Shown here one piece after another: positions 29,600 through 39,023 of a stretch of DNA of 64,000 nt. How positions within the stretch are numbered: position 1 is the first letter of the stretch; the number at the start of each line of letters is the position of its first letter. This DNA comes from Flavobacterium frigoris PS1. GTDB lineage: Bacteria; Bacteroidota; Bacteroidia; Flavobacteriales; Flavobacteriaceae. The stretch lies in assembly GCF_000252125.1 (NCBI RefSeq), contig NZ_AHKF01000008.1, positions 62,001-126,000 of the forward strand, given 5' to 3'. Below the pieces are notes generated by a model. The model saw only the letters and a list, made by a program, of their open reading frames with translations. It was not told where the DNA came from and did no database searches. The position numbers and the translations under genes are program-made.

Positions 29600-30785
29600 T
29601 TTATTTGCCCCATAGATAAAGGACATCAAACATTAGAGCGAGCATTAAAGCAATAATATATATATATTTAAAATGACTATAATACTAAAATGATGATAGC
29701 AATAAAAACGCAGCCATAGAAACTGTACTCACCAACTCGAGGACAAATTTAAGAGACTAACTTACTATAAGTATTAAGGAACTGCATTGAACACCTTCAT
29801 ATTTGGTTTTTAGATTAAAACATTCAAAGTCACACAAAATTCAACATTAAAAACTAAATTATTAAAAGCCTCGAATATGATCGTTACAAGCTACAGCTGA
29901 ACCTCGTTATTACATAACGGAGTAAAGAAACAGACCATTTAATCTAGTGAATTGACAAAGCCCCCAAACTATATATAAGGTTAAATAAATGACGCAACAA
30001 GAAAGAAAAGCTTATAATCACTACAACAAACTTGGGAAGGTATCGACTAACATTTTACGGATTATAGCAATCTAAAAATTATAGTCCTCACTACTACAAC
30101 ACGGATATACAAAGTAAAATCCAAAAGAAACCCTAATAATTCAGCACGAAAATCGAACTCTGCTTTAGCTTTCTACTATAAAAAGCAACACTTCCATCTA
30201 TACCGCCAAAACCAAACTAGTTTCAAGAATGCAGTTGCTAAACTACCAAAGAGTTCATAAAAACTACAATTTATAATTCACTATTTTTTTTTAAACCTTT
30301 CAGCAGTATCACTCATTCTCATTAATTACATCTCAACAAACTCTTTACAAGCTAAACCCAATCATAAACAAATTCGAAAACCAATTAAAACGAAAACCAG
30401 ATAGAACTTCAAAAATTCCAAACCATTTCAATTTATTTGGCAAAAACCTATTCACCTTCTCACAACACCTTTTACCGCTATTGAGTTTAAATTATTGTAA
30501 ACAGCACGAATAAACCCTTAAACCACAAACCGCTTTCTAATCTACAGCGAAAAACAAAACAACATAAGCTTATTAAACAAACCTTCTTTTTTGATATAGA
30601 TCATATATCACGACAAAAATTCATTGTTAAATAAACAAAGGGTTTTAACAACTTTCCCCTCACAAAATCTAAATTTTACAAATAACACACTCATAACCAG
30701 AACCTAATACCAAGCTCTATAAGTCAGTTTTATCTTATAATTTTACTTTTTTTCGCGCTGAAACGGCAAAAAAACATTGTTTCAT
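29600..30785. other. Gene-free stretch before SusCD locus 2
   Basis: Nearly 1.2 kb without any reading frame I could recognise on either strand. The plus strand appears rich in A and C and poor in G. I saw no recognisable protein relic, no tRNA and no convincing terminator; one short palindrome, TGATATAGATCATATATCA, lies at 30592-30610. It could be a decayed region, a large control region or hold an unrecognised small RNA. Confidence 0.6.
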
Positions 30786-30908
30786 AACATATAATTTACA
30801 TTGTGTTAAAATGTTAAATTTCTTTTCATGTTAAAAATAGCGTTTCTATAATTAGGATACTTAACAAATTATTAAGAATTTTGTTTCACTAATTCAAAAT
30901 ATTTAAAA
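30786..30908 (+). promoter_or_regulatory. Conserved leader of the second susC gene
   Basis: Nearly the same sequence as the leader at 24721-24845: tandem TGTTAAAW at 30804-30819 plus a third TGTTAAAA at 30829-30836, then the shared ATTAGGAT, CTTAACAAATTATTAAGA and ACTAATTCAAAATATT blocks. A -7-like GAATTTTG lies at 30876-30883. Confidence 0.5.
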
Positions 30909-33900
30909 ATGAAACTAAAGTTCAATGGAATCTTAGTGCTATTAATAGTACTTATGGCGCAACTAACTTTTGCGCAAGAGAGAGCTGTAACAGGAGTTGT
31001 TTCTGACAATACAGGAATGCCGATACCGGGCGTAAGTGTATTAGTTAAAGGAACTAACTTTGGAACACAAACTGATTTTGACGGAAAATTTGCAATCAAA
31101 GCGAGCCCTAGTCAAATTTTAATTTTCAGCTATATTGGGATGCAATCTCAAGAACAAAAAGCTACATCGACATCTATTAACGTTCGATTAGTAGGTACTG
31201 CAGTACAACTAGAAGGAGTTGTAGTAACTGCATTAGGTATAAAAAGAGAGAAAAAATCTCTTGGATACTCAGCAACAACTATTAATTCAGAAGAACTAAA
31301 TAAGTCTTCACAGACTAACGTTGCTGATGCATTAAAAGGAAAAGTAGCTGGTGTAACTATTTCAAGTGCTTCTACTGATCCCGGAGCTTCTTCCGGAGTA
31401 ATTATCAGGGGATTTAGTAGTTTAACTGGAAATAACCAACCTTTATACGTTGTTGATGGAATTCCCATAAACAATGGATCAAGCTTTTCAAGCAGCCTTA
31501 ATGGCGGTTATGACTTTGGTCGTGGGTCTGGAGATATCAACCCAGCCGATATTGAAACAATGTCTATCCTTAAAGGAGCAGCTGCAACAGCACTTTATGG
31601 ATCAAGAGCAGCAAGTGGTGTAATTCTTATTACTACTAAAAAAGGAAAAGCTGGTAAAATCGCAGTAAGCTTTTCAAACGCAACTAATTTCACGCAAATC
31701 TTAAGAACTCCACAGTATCAAGATCAATTTGGTCAAGGTTGGAATGGACAACATTTTTTAGGTGAAAACGGATCTTGGGGACCAAAATTTGATGGTGTTG
31801 TTAGACCTTGGGGAAATATAGTAGATAATGCTCAAAAAATAAAACCGTACTCTTTTCAAAAAGATCAGCTTGAGAACTTTTTTGACACTGGAGTAAGCCA
31901 ATTAAACACATTAGCGATATCAGGAGGATCTCAAGATTCATCGGTAAGACTATCGTACTCAAATTCTCAACAGGATGGAATCATGCCAACTGATGCAGAT
32001 AAATTCGAAAGAAACACTTTAGGTTTATCTGGAAGTTCAAAAGTTAAAAACATAACTATTTCAGGAAACTTAAACTACGTGAATACTGGCGGGAGTGCCG
32101 TTGCTACAGGTCAAGGTTTGACTGTAATGAACAACTTAATGCAGATCCCTACAGATATAGCTTTAAGCGAATTTAAAGACTACACTAGTCCTTTTAACAA
32201 TGTTTCAAATTACTACACTCCTTACGGTGTAACTAATCCATATTTTACATTAAACGAAAATGGATCAAAATTCACAAAAGACAGAATCTACGGATCTATT
32301 GAAGTGAATGCTGAAATCAACAAATGGTCAAGCTTTGTTTACCGTTTTGGTTTAGACCAATCTACGGCAAATTTAGCTCTTTGGGAAGAAAGAGTAGATG
32401 CATTGCCTGGATCACCTAATGATCTTTCATCAACAGAACAACCAGGTTCGTACGAAGAATCTAAGTCTGTTACAAAACAGATTAACCATGAGCTTTTGTA
32501 CAATTTAAACTTTGATCTTTCAAAAGACTTGGAATTACAGTCTTCATTTGGATTTAATATGAATCAAAGAACAGCTAGTTCAATTACTGGTAATGTTGGT
32601 AGTCAAGATATTGCAGGATTTCATTCATTTGATAATTCAACAGAAAACGCTAAAGCTACTTCTAGTAGATCAGAAAGAAAATTGTACGGAGTATACAACA
32701 GTACTTCATTATCATTTAAAAATCAACTTTTCTTAACTGGTACACTACGTAATGACTGGTACTCAACTTTACCTGAAGGAAATCGTTCTGTATTATACGG
32801 AGGAATAAATGCAAGTTGGGCTTTTACAGATACTTTTCCAGCAATCAAAGACGTTGTGAATTTTGGTAAATTAAGAGCTAACTACGGTGAAACAGGTGTT
32901 GATACAGATCCATACCAAGTATTGCCAGTATTCGTAAAAGGAGATGTAGGTCTTGGTTTTGGTAACTTAACTTACCCTTTCAATGGAGTAAACGGATATG
33001 AAGTAGGTAATAGAGCTGCCAATCCAGATTTAAAACCTGAGAGAAGAAAAGAATATGAATTTGGTATAGAAGCTTCTTTCTTTAGAAACTTATTCACTGT
33101 TGATTTCTCCTATTATGATTCTAAAGTTGTAAATCAAATTATCTCATTACCACTTGCAGCATCAACTGGATTTACTTCACAAACTGCCAATGTTGGAACA
33201 ATTTCTAATAAAGGGTTTGAAGGATTATTAACGTTAAATTTTATTCAACCAAAAAACAATAGTTTTGGATGGACTACAACAATAAACTACGCAACAAATA
33301 ATTCGGTCCTTGAGAAATTAGATCCAAGATTAGATAAACTAAATTTAGGCGGGTTGAGTACAACTGCATTTATAGCTAAACAAGGATCTCCGATTGGATT
33401 AATTGAAGGTAATGTACCTTTAACTGACCCTAATGGAAACATTGTAGTTGACGCGAATGGAATTCCTATTGCATCGCCTATAAAAGAAGTATACGGAGAT
33501 ACTCAATATGATTACACTATGGGAGTAGGAAACTCTTTAAGTTACAAAAATATAACTTTGGATTTCTCATTTGACATTCGTCAAGGCGGATTAATGTATT
33601 CAAGAACTGCTGACATTACTCGATTTACAGGGAACTCAATAACAACAACTTACAATAACAGACAACCATTCGTTGTTCCTGGTTCTGTAACTCAATCAAC
33701 TGCTACTGATGGAACTGTAACATATGCTCCTAATACTACACCAGTAGATATTGAGCACCAAGATGACTATTATAGTGCAACAGCATTAGATAGAGCAACA
33801 GTAATTGATAAATCATTTATAAAACTAAGAGAAGTTGTTATTGGATATCAACTTCCTAAATCACTGTTAGGCGCTAGTCCTTTACAATCACTTTCTTTTT

Positions 33901-34061
33901 CAGTAGTTGGAAGAAATTTATTCTTATGGACTCCTAGCAGCAACCAATATATTGACCCAGAAACATCAACTTTCGGAACAGATATTGCAGGTCAATTTGG
34001 TGAATTTAGCGCTAACCCTTCAACTAGAAGCATCGGTTTTAGTGTAAAAGCAAACTTTTAA
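30909..34061 (+). CDS. SusC/RagA family TonB-linked outer membrane protein (locus 2)
   Basis: Outer-membrane importer barrel of 1050 residues, first gene of a four-gene unit. The signal peptide and regulatory-like domain (to about residue 100) are almost identical to those of locus 1 even at the DNA level, while the rest is clearly different. The plug carries PLYVVDGIPINNG and ILKGAAATALYGSRAASGV followed by ILITTKKG in canonical form. The barrel ends IGFSVKANF. There is no STN domain. By context with two extra lipoproteins it may import oligopeptides, as the Bacteroides BT2261-BT2264 complex does; this is inference from gene order. Confidence 0.93.
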   Translation: MKLKFNGILVLLIVLMAQLTFAQERAVTGVVSDNTGMPIPGVSVLVKGTNFGTQTDFDGKFAIKASPSQILIFSYIGMQSQEQKATSTSINVRLVGTAVQLEGVVVTALGIKREKKSLGYSATTINSEELNKSSQTNVADALKGKVAGVTISSASTDPGASSGVIIRGFSSLTGNNQPLYVVDGIPINNGSSFSSSLNGGYDFGRGSGDINPADIETMSILKGAAATALYGSRAASGVILITTKKGKAGKIAVSFSNATNFTQILRTPQYQDQFGQGWNGQHFLGENGSWGPKFDGVVRPWGNIVDNAQKIKPYSFQKDQLENFFDTGVSQLNTLAISGGSQDSSVRLSYSNSQQDGIMPTDADKFERNTLGLSGSSKVKNITISGNLNYVNTGGSAVATGQGLTVMNNLMQIPTDIALSEFKDYTSPFNNVSNYYTPYGVTNPYFTLNENGSKFTKDRIYGSIEVNAEINKWSSFVYRFGLDQSTANLALWEERVDALPGSPNDLSSTEQPGSYEESKSVTKQINHELLYNLNFDLSKDLELQSSFGFNMNQRTASSITGNVGSQDIAGFHSFDNSTENAKATSSRSERKLYGVYNSTSLSFKNQLFLTGTLRNDWYSTLPEGNRSVLYGGINASWAFTDTFPAIKDVVNFGKLRANYGETGVDTDPYQVLPVFVKGDVGLGFGNLTYPFNGVNGYEVGNRAANPDLKPERRKEYEFGIEASFFRNLFTVDFSYYDSKVVNQIISLPLAASTGFTSQTANVGTISNKGFEGLLTLNFIQPKNNSFGWTTTINYATNNSVLEKLDPRLDKLNLGGLSTTAFIAKQGSPIGLIEGNVPLTDPNGNIVVDANGIPIASPIKEVYGDTQYDYTMGVGNSLSYKNITLDFSFDIRQGGLMYSRTADITRFTGNSITTTYNNRQPFVVPGSVTQSTATDGTVTYAPNTTPVDIEHQDDYYSATALDRATVIDKSFIKLREVVIGYQLPKSLLGASPLQSLSFSVVGRNLFLWTPSSNQYIDPETSTFGTDIAGQFGEFSANPSTRSIGFSVKANF

Positions 34062-34073
34062 TAAAGAAATAAT

Positions 34074-35549
34074 ATGAAAAATATATCTAAAATATTACTA
34101 ATAATCTTTTCAGTTGGAGCATTAAGCTCTTGCGAACAAGATTTAGATGTGAATACTAACCCTAATTCTCCCGGCGCAATTACTCCTGACTTGGCTCTTG
34201 CTTCTGCTGAAGCTTCGCTGATAGCAATGACTGGTGGAGAATTAGCAAATGTTGGTGGATTTTACGCTCAATATCACACACAAGCACCAAGTGCTGGTCA
34301 GTACGACGCGATTGACCAATACAACCTTCCGACTAATTTCGCAAACAGGGCATGGGATGAACTTTACTCAGGATGTTTAAACGATTTAAAATTCGTTATT
34401 ACTGAATCAGAGTTACAAGGAAATACAGGAAAAGTATTAATCGGAAAACTTCTTGAGGCATATACATACCAAGTTCTGGTAGATGTTTTCGGAGATGTTC
34501 CTTATACTGAATCTTTAGGTGGAGTAGCAAATATAAACCCTAAAGTCACGCCTGGAGACGAAATTTATACTGATTTATTAAAACAAATCAATACAGCGGT
34601 TGCTGCATATAACGCAAATCCTGTTCCCTCTGCATTCGGTACTCAGGACGTTATCTACCAAGGAGACATGACAAACTGGCTTAAATTCGCTAATACACTT
34701 AAACTAAAGATTTACATGCGTATGGCATATACATCTCTAGCAGATCCAGTAGCTGTTAAAGCTCTTTTAGCACAAAACAATTTCATAACTGCGGATGCAA
34801 GTTTTGCTAAATTTGGAACTGAAATTTCACAACGTAATCCATTTTACGAAGTAAATCTATCTTCATCTCCAGGTTTAGGTGATATAAATCATATTGCTAG
34901 TAATACTTTGATGGAGTTTTACGAACAAAACGGTGACCCAAGAAAAACAGCAGTGTACAGAGCGTCAACTACTAACACCTTTGCAGCATTAGACCAAGGA
35001 AACGGTGAAAACTTCACCAATACCGCAATAAACTATGCTAGACCAAAAGTTACTGCTACAACACCTGTTTATTTATTAACAGTAGCAGAAAGTTATTTTT
35101 TACAAGCTGAAGCGTTGATTAGATATTCTGGTCAATCTGGAGCTAAAGAAAAATACAATTTAGGTGTAGAAAATTCATTTAAAACTTACGGATTAGCTAC
35201 AACTGGAGCAACAACTTTAACAGCTACAGGTGCGGCATATGAGTTCATCACTGGACTTGGTACTGAGCAAGCTGTAAGACAAGTAATGATTCAAAAATGG
35301 GCAGCCTTAGCTAATGTTAACAACATAGAGGCATATATAGAAACCACTAGAACAAAGTTTCCTGAAGTTGTAACATTTGGAACACAAGATTACTCAAAAG
35401 GAAACAGAGTACCATCTCTTACTTCTATATTAACAGCTAAAACTGTCCCAAGTATTCTTTTCTATCCACAAAATGAAGTTGATAGAAATACCAACATTAC
35501 TCAACGTACATCAATTACACAAAAGGTTTGGTGGGATCAAAAAAATTAA
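34074..35549 (+). CDS. SusD/RagB-like nutrient-binding lipoprotein (locus 2)
   Basis: Lid lipoprotein of the locus 2 transporter, 491 residues. The lipobox ends at Cys20 (GALSSC) followed by Glu-Gln-Asp. The helical pattern resembles locus 1: EAYTYQVLVDVFGDVPYTES, NWLKFANTLKLKIYMRMAY, and a C-terminal VRQVMIQKWAALANVNNIEA. This belongs with the SusD-like_2 type rather than the classical RagB type. It is 12 bases after susC and 16 before the next lipoprotein gene. Confidence 0.9.
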   Translation: MKNISKILLIIFSVGALSSCEQDLDVNTNPNSPGAITPDLALASAEASLIAMTGGELANVGGFYAQYHTQAPSAGQYDAIDQYNLPTNFANRAWDELYSGCLNDLKFVITESELQGNTGKVLIGKLLEAYTYQVLVDVFGDVPYTESLGGVANINPKVTPGDEIYTDLLKQINTAVAAYNANPVPSAFGTQDVIYQGDMTNWLKFANTLKLKIYMRMAYTSLADPVAVKALLAQNNFITADASFAKFGTEISQRNPFYEVNLSSSPGLGDINHIASNTLMEFYEQNGDPRKTAVYRASTTNTFAALDQGNGENFTNTAINYARPKVTATTPVYLLTVAESYFLQAEALIRYSGQSGAKEKYNLGVENSFKTYGLATTGATTLTATGAAYEFITGLGTEQAVRQVMIQKWAALANVNNIEAYIETTRTKFPEVVTFGTQDYSKGNRVPSLTSILTAKTVPSILFYPQNEVDRNTNITQRTSITQKVWWDQKN

Positions 35550-35565
35550 TATAAAAATCACGTAT

Positions 35566-36315
35566 ATGAAATACTTAAAAAAAATCAAAATAGCAGGTAT
35601 CACAATGTTATTTTTAACAATACTTTCGTGTAGCCTTGAACCAGAAATTGGATCTACAGTTACCTATTTCCCGGACATTACACTAAAGGGAGCAACGATA
35701 GTATTTGTACCATTAGGATCGGCATACAATGACCCAGGAGTCTCTGCAACTGAAAATGGAGTTGCAATTGAATACACTTCGACTGCAGTAGGAGTAAACA
35801 GAAAGTCAAATAAATTGGATACGAATATTCAAGATGAATATATTCAAACTTACAAAGCTACTAACAAAGATGGTTTTGCAAATACAGTTACAAGAACTGT
35901 AATCGTATACAAAACAGGAGATTTAGTAAACAGCATCGAAGGAGTATATACTTCAACTGCTGCTAGAAATGGTTCTACTCCTAGTGCTGCATACAGAGAC
36001 ATGAAATATATCTATATCTGGAAAAACACTGATGGAACTTACGAAATATCTGATGCATTTGGCGGATGGTATCCAATAGCAAGAGCTATTGCCAACAGTA
36101 ATACACCCGGTGGTAAAATGAACGCTGTAAACATTAGCACAAATACATTTACTTTCCCAGGAAATCCAATGACAAATACTTACTTTGGCGGAGTTGCTAC
36201 ACTAACAGCAGTTACTGTAAATCCAGCAACAAAAAAAGTGGTAGTTTCTTGTGATTGGGATACAGGTACTACTCTATACAAATTTGTATCAACTTTAACT
36301 CAAGTACAACTTTAA
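35566..36315 (+). CDS. Surface lipoprotein with an Ig-like domain (BT_2262-like)
   Basis: A 249-residue lipoprotein starting MKYLKKIKIAGITMLFLTIL with lipobox Cys22 (LTILSC). The ATG at 35566 is chosen over an earlier in-frame ATG inside susD because it begins the signal peptide. Residues about 35-125 resemble the DUF5011 immunoglobulin-like fold (VPLGSAYNDPGVSATENGVA and YKATNKDGFANTVTRTVIV). The rest has a beta-rich pattern with AFGGWYPIARAIA. It probably sits on the outer face with SusCD. The name refers to a resemblance in order and domain type, not to a computed match. Confidence 0.7.
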   Translation: MKYLKKIKIAGITMLFLTILSCSLEPEIGSTVTYFPDITLKGATIVFVPLGSAYNDPGVSATENGVAIEYTSTAVGVNRKSNKLDTNIQDEYIQTYKATNKDGFANTVTRTVIVYKTGDLVNSIEGVYTSTAARNGSTPSAAYRDMKYIYIWKNTDGTYEISDAFGGWYPIARAIANSNTPGGKMNAVNISTNTFTFPGNPMTNTYFGGVATLTAVTVNPATKKVVVSCDWDTGTTLYKFVSTLTQVQL

Positions 36316-36325
36316 TCAAAACATC

Positions 36326-36826
36326 ATGAATATATTAAAAAACAATATCAATAAAATACTTCTGGGAGTTTTTATGATAACCATAGTAAGCTCTTGTGAC
36401 AATAATGGTTATGATGATTATGCAAAAGAAGAAACACCATCAATCGAAATGAATGGTGAGTGGTATATCGATATCAGCGATGCATCAGGAGTTTTAGTTC
36501 AACATTCTCATCATGTTACTTATGACACAAATGATGGGAACAATACTATGTACATAAACGACAATAAAGATGGATGGTATTTAAAAGGAAAGTTAAACGT
36601 AGATACTAGTAACTTAACTTTTAGTGTAGCTAACGAAGACAATTTACTTGATCCGGGATCTACTTTTACAATTACCGAAGGAAAGATCTTAAAAAACGCA
36701 GCACACTCTAAAGGTGGAAACGTTACTGATAGTATCTATTTTAAGGGAGAATTCAGTTACGACCCAGGAAACATATTAATTTTTTCTGGTCATAAAAGAA
36801 CAGGTTTCTTAGAAGACAACTACTAA
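36326..36826 (+). CDS. Lipoprotein of the lipid-binding putative hydrolase type (BT_2261-like)
   Basis: A 166-residue lipoprotein with lipobox Cys24 (TIVSSC). The remainder is beta rich: EMNGEWYIDISDASGVLVQH near the N-terminus and NVTDSIYFKGEFSYDPGN plus FSGHKRTGFLEDNY at the end. This layout resembles PF12888 proteins, called lipid-binding putative hydrolases without a proven reaction. It is the last gene of the four-gene locus, ten bases after its neighbour and followed by a terminator. It may be an accessory part of the transporter. Confidence 0.65.
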   Translation: MNILKNNINKILLGVFMITIVSSCDNNGYDDYAKEETPSIEMNGEWYIDISDASGVLVQHSHHVTYDTNDGNNTMYINDNKDGWYLKGKLNVDTSNLTFSVANEDNLLDPGSTFTITEGKILKNAAHSKGGNVTDSIYFKGEFSYDPGNILIFSGHKRTGFLEDNY

Positions 36827-36848
36827 TATTTTAATATCAAGATTATTC

Positions 36849-36880
36849 AAACCACTTCGTTTATTCGGAGTGGTTTTTTT
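36849..36880 (+). terminator. Intrinsic terminator of SusCD locus 2
   Basis: An 11-base-pair stem (36849-36859 with 36866-36876) is followed by a run of T. It ends the four-gene locus 14 bases before the rlmB start codon. Confidence 0.9.
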
Positions 36881-36882
36881 TA

Positions 36883-36890
36883 TATATTTG
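36883..36890 (+). promoter_or_regulatory. Candidate leaderless promoter of rlmB
   Basis: TATATTTG matches the -7 consensus and its last base is only four bases before the rlmB ATG, so transcription should begin at or next to the start codon. A -33 TTG is not evident; the terminator stem occupies that position. Confidence 0.5.
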
Positions 36891-36894
36891 CAGC

Positions 36895-37629
36895 ATGGAA
36901 AAAGAACATCAAATATTTGGGATTAGAGCAATTATCGAAGCTATTCAAGCAGGCGCAACAGTAGACAAAGTGTACATTCAAAAGGAAGCGAGCAGCGAAC
37001 TAATGAAAGACTTAATGAAAGTGATGAAGCGTGGTAATATAAACTTCTCCTATGTTCCAGTTGAAAAACTAAACCGTTTAACACCAAATAATCATCAAGG
37101 TGCGGTGGCGACCATCTCCCCTATCTCCTTTTTTGATTTAGAAACTTTGATAGAGTCGGTATTAGAAAATGGAAAAAAACCATTGTTTTTAGTTTTAGAT
37201 CAAATTTCTGATGCTCGTAATTTTGGAGCTATAATTAGAACCGCTGAATGTACTGGCGTAAATGGTATTATAGTTCAAAAAGCAGGTTCTGCACCCGTAA
37301 ACGGAGATACGGTAAAGACTTCAGCAGGGGCTGTTTTCAACATTCCTATCTGTAAAGTAGAACATATTAAAGACGCCATTTTCCTTTTGCAAGCCAGCGG
37401 AATTAAAACCGTCGCTGCTACAGAAAAAACGGATAAAAATATTTACGATATCGAATTAAAAGAAGGAGTGGCTATTATTATGGGATCAGAAGACCGTGGA
37501 GTCAACCCTTCAGTTCTTAAAATCGTTGACGAAAAAGCGAAACTTCCTATGTTTGGATCAATAGGATCATTGAACGTATCAGTTGCTTGTGGTGCTTTTT
37601 TATACGAAGCAGTACGACAAAGGGGGTAA
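36895..37629 (+). CDS. rlmB: 23S rRNA (guanosine-2'-O-)-methyltransferase RlmB (SpoU family)
   Basis: Methylates the 2'-O of a conserved P-loop guanosine (G2251 in E. coli) in 23S rRNA. The 244-residue protein has an N-terminal substrate-binding domain (FGIRAIIEAIQAGATVDKVY) and a C-terminal SPOUT knot domain with motif 1 QISDARNFGAIIRTAECTG, motif 2 IMGSEDRGV and motif 3 LPMFGSIGSLNVSVACGAF. The assignment to RlmB among SpoU proteins follows length and N-terminal domain. It is a single gene between two SusCD loci, with its own promoter element and terminator. Confidence 0.88.
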   Translation: MEKEHQIFGIRAIIEAIQAGATVDKVYIQKEASSELMKDLMKVMKRGNINFSYVPVEKLNRLTPNNHQGAVATISPISFFDLETLIESVLENGKKPLFLVLDQISDARNFGAIIRTAECTGVNGIIVQKAGSAPVNGDTVKTSAGAVFNIPICKVEHIKDAIFLLQASGIKTVAATEKTDKNIYDIELKEGVAIIMGSEDRGVNPSVLKIVDEKAKLPMFGSIGSLNVSVACGAFLYEAVRQRG

Positions 37630-37653
37630 TATTCTCACAAACAAAATATTCTT

Positions 37654-37692
37654 AAGGGATTGAACAACTTCTTCGTTGTTCAATCCCTTTTT
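37654..37692 (+). terminator. Intrinsic terminator of rlmB
   Basis: A perfect 15-base-pair stem (37654-37668 with 37675-37689), six-base loop and T-run lie 25 bases after the rlmB stop. It is the strongest terminator in the window. Confidence 0.95.
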
Positions 37693-38014
37693 TTGGTAAC
37701 ATCGATACAATACAAAACCTTTTTTTTAACATAAAACCTATAAAATATATTAATTAATCCACAACTATTTTCGTGAAACAGAATTTAAAATGTTAAAATT
37801 TAGCACTTTAACTATTTAAACAAGAATTTCTATTTTCAAAAAAATTTACGACAAATTGAACGAAAAAATAAATAAAACTCACAATAACAGCCACTTACAG
37901 CCATTCCTACGTACTACTGCATAAAAAAAATCGTACAGCATATATAACAATAATTTAAATATTACAACAATTGAATTAATAGCAAAATTAAATATTACGT
38001 AAGATATTTGTCAT

Positions 38015-38286
38015 GATCACATCCCTAATTAAATACGAACACTCTATAGAAACGAATAATCTAAAAAATATTAAAATTGAAGAGATACAAAAGCACAATT
38101 AATTACATCTGCTAAGATATAAGCTAATAATACTAAATATTAGATAGCCCCAGCGAAACTTTGAAGCGCTTTACACTAATAGTGAAATCAGTTTACGGTT
38201 AATTTCTACCATAAACCATCACTACTTTTTTTTAAAAATTTTATTTTAGTATTAAAACCATCAATTCAAACTGATGGTTTTTTTTA
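38015..38286 (+). ncRNA. Possible small RNA upstream of SusCD locus 3
   Basis: A transcript starting after the -7-like GATATTTG at 38003-38010 would end at the terminator at 38254-38286, about 270 bases with no reading frame. An internal hairpin (TAGTGA 38180-38185 with TCACTA 38219-38224, GGTT with AACC inside) followed by eight T could end a shorter form near 38233. The -33 element is missing at normal spacing. Only structure and position support this. Confidence 0.3.
38254..38286 (+). terminator. Intrinsic terminator without an upstream gene
   Basis: A perfect ten-base-pair stem (38254-38263 with 38272-38281), eight-base loop and T-run. Its arms (AAAACCATCA / TGATGGTTTT) resemble those of the SusCD locus 1 terminator. 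The nearest plus-strand gene, rlmB, ends 600 bases earlier and has its own terminator. Confidence 0.8.
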
Positions 38287-39023
38287 TTTTCCTAAGCTTA
38301 TGAAAAGTCATAAATAACACAATTCACTATTCAAATCCAGACAGCAAATTTTAAAAATTATAAATATTTTATCATTGCATCCAGATGGAATCGAAAACGT
38401 AACGAGCAAAGATAAAAAGTCTGTAATATAAATCTAAAACGAACTGCGTCACTATCTATAACACCTGAAGACCAAACCTATCATCTTAGAATTGACATAT
38501 AATTAATAAGAAAAAATGCTGAATTTGAGTCAAAAAGGATTTTTGAACAGATTGACAACATAAGATGCTCTTCTTAGCACTTTGTACAACAAATCTAGGA
38601 CTACTTGCACCTACACTATTGTAATAAATCATATTATTTCAACCACTTTAAAATCAAACTTTAACAACTAAAACCACTAAATTATATATGTTTACGAGGT
38701 TTTTTCTTATAATATCTAAATCTACGTAAGTTTTTTTTATAACAACTTCACCTGACGATGTTAAAATTTACAATTTTTAACATACTCACTTCACGTAGCT
38801 TCTTCACAAAAACTGGAATTACATTAAAAAAGAGGGCTGATAAATTGAAAAAAAAACAATTAACACCCACAAATACAGATGATTATGAATTTAGAAAAAA
38901 CAAATCTTAAAACATACACAATATGGTATATATGAAAATAATTTTTATTTTACAACAAATAAAAACACAACAATATTAACATTAAGTTATGATATTTGTT
39001 GAACTAATCGAAAATATTTAACA

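Larger units (their letters stand above)
37695..38960. other. Gene-free stretch before SusCD locus 3
   Basis: About 1.27 kb with no recognisable gene on either strand. It contains a promoter-like GATATTTG (38003-38010), two hairpins followed by T-runs (38180-38233 and 38254-38286), and an imperfect palindrome ATGTTAAAATT / AATTTTTAACAT at 38758-38783. The remainder is AT-rich sequence without visible pattern. No protein relic was recognised. Confidence 0.6.

Noticed and set aside
38145..38180. Possible fifth copy of the intergenic repeat (ATAGCCCCAGCGAAAC)
   Set aside because: Only the first dozen bases resemble the left end; no matching right end or inner arms were found.
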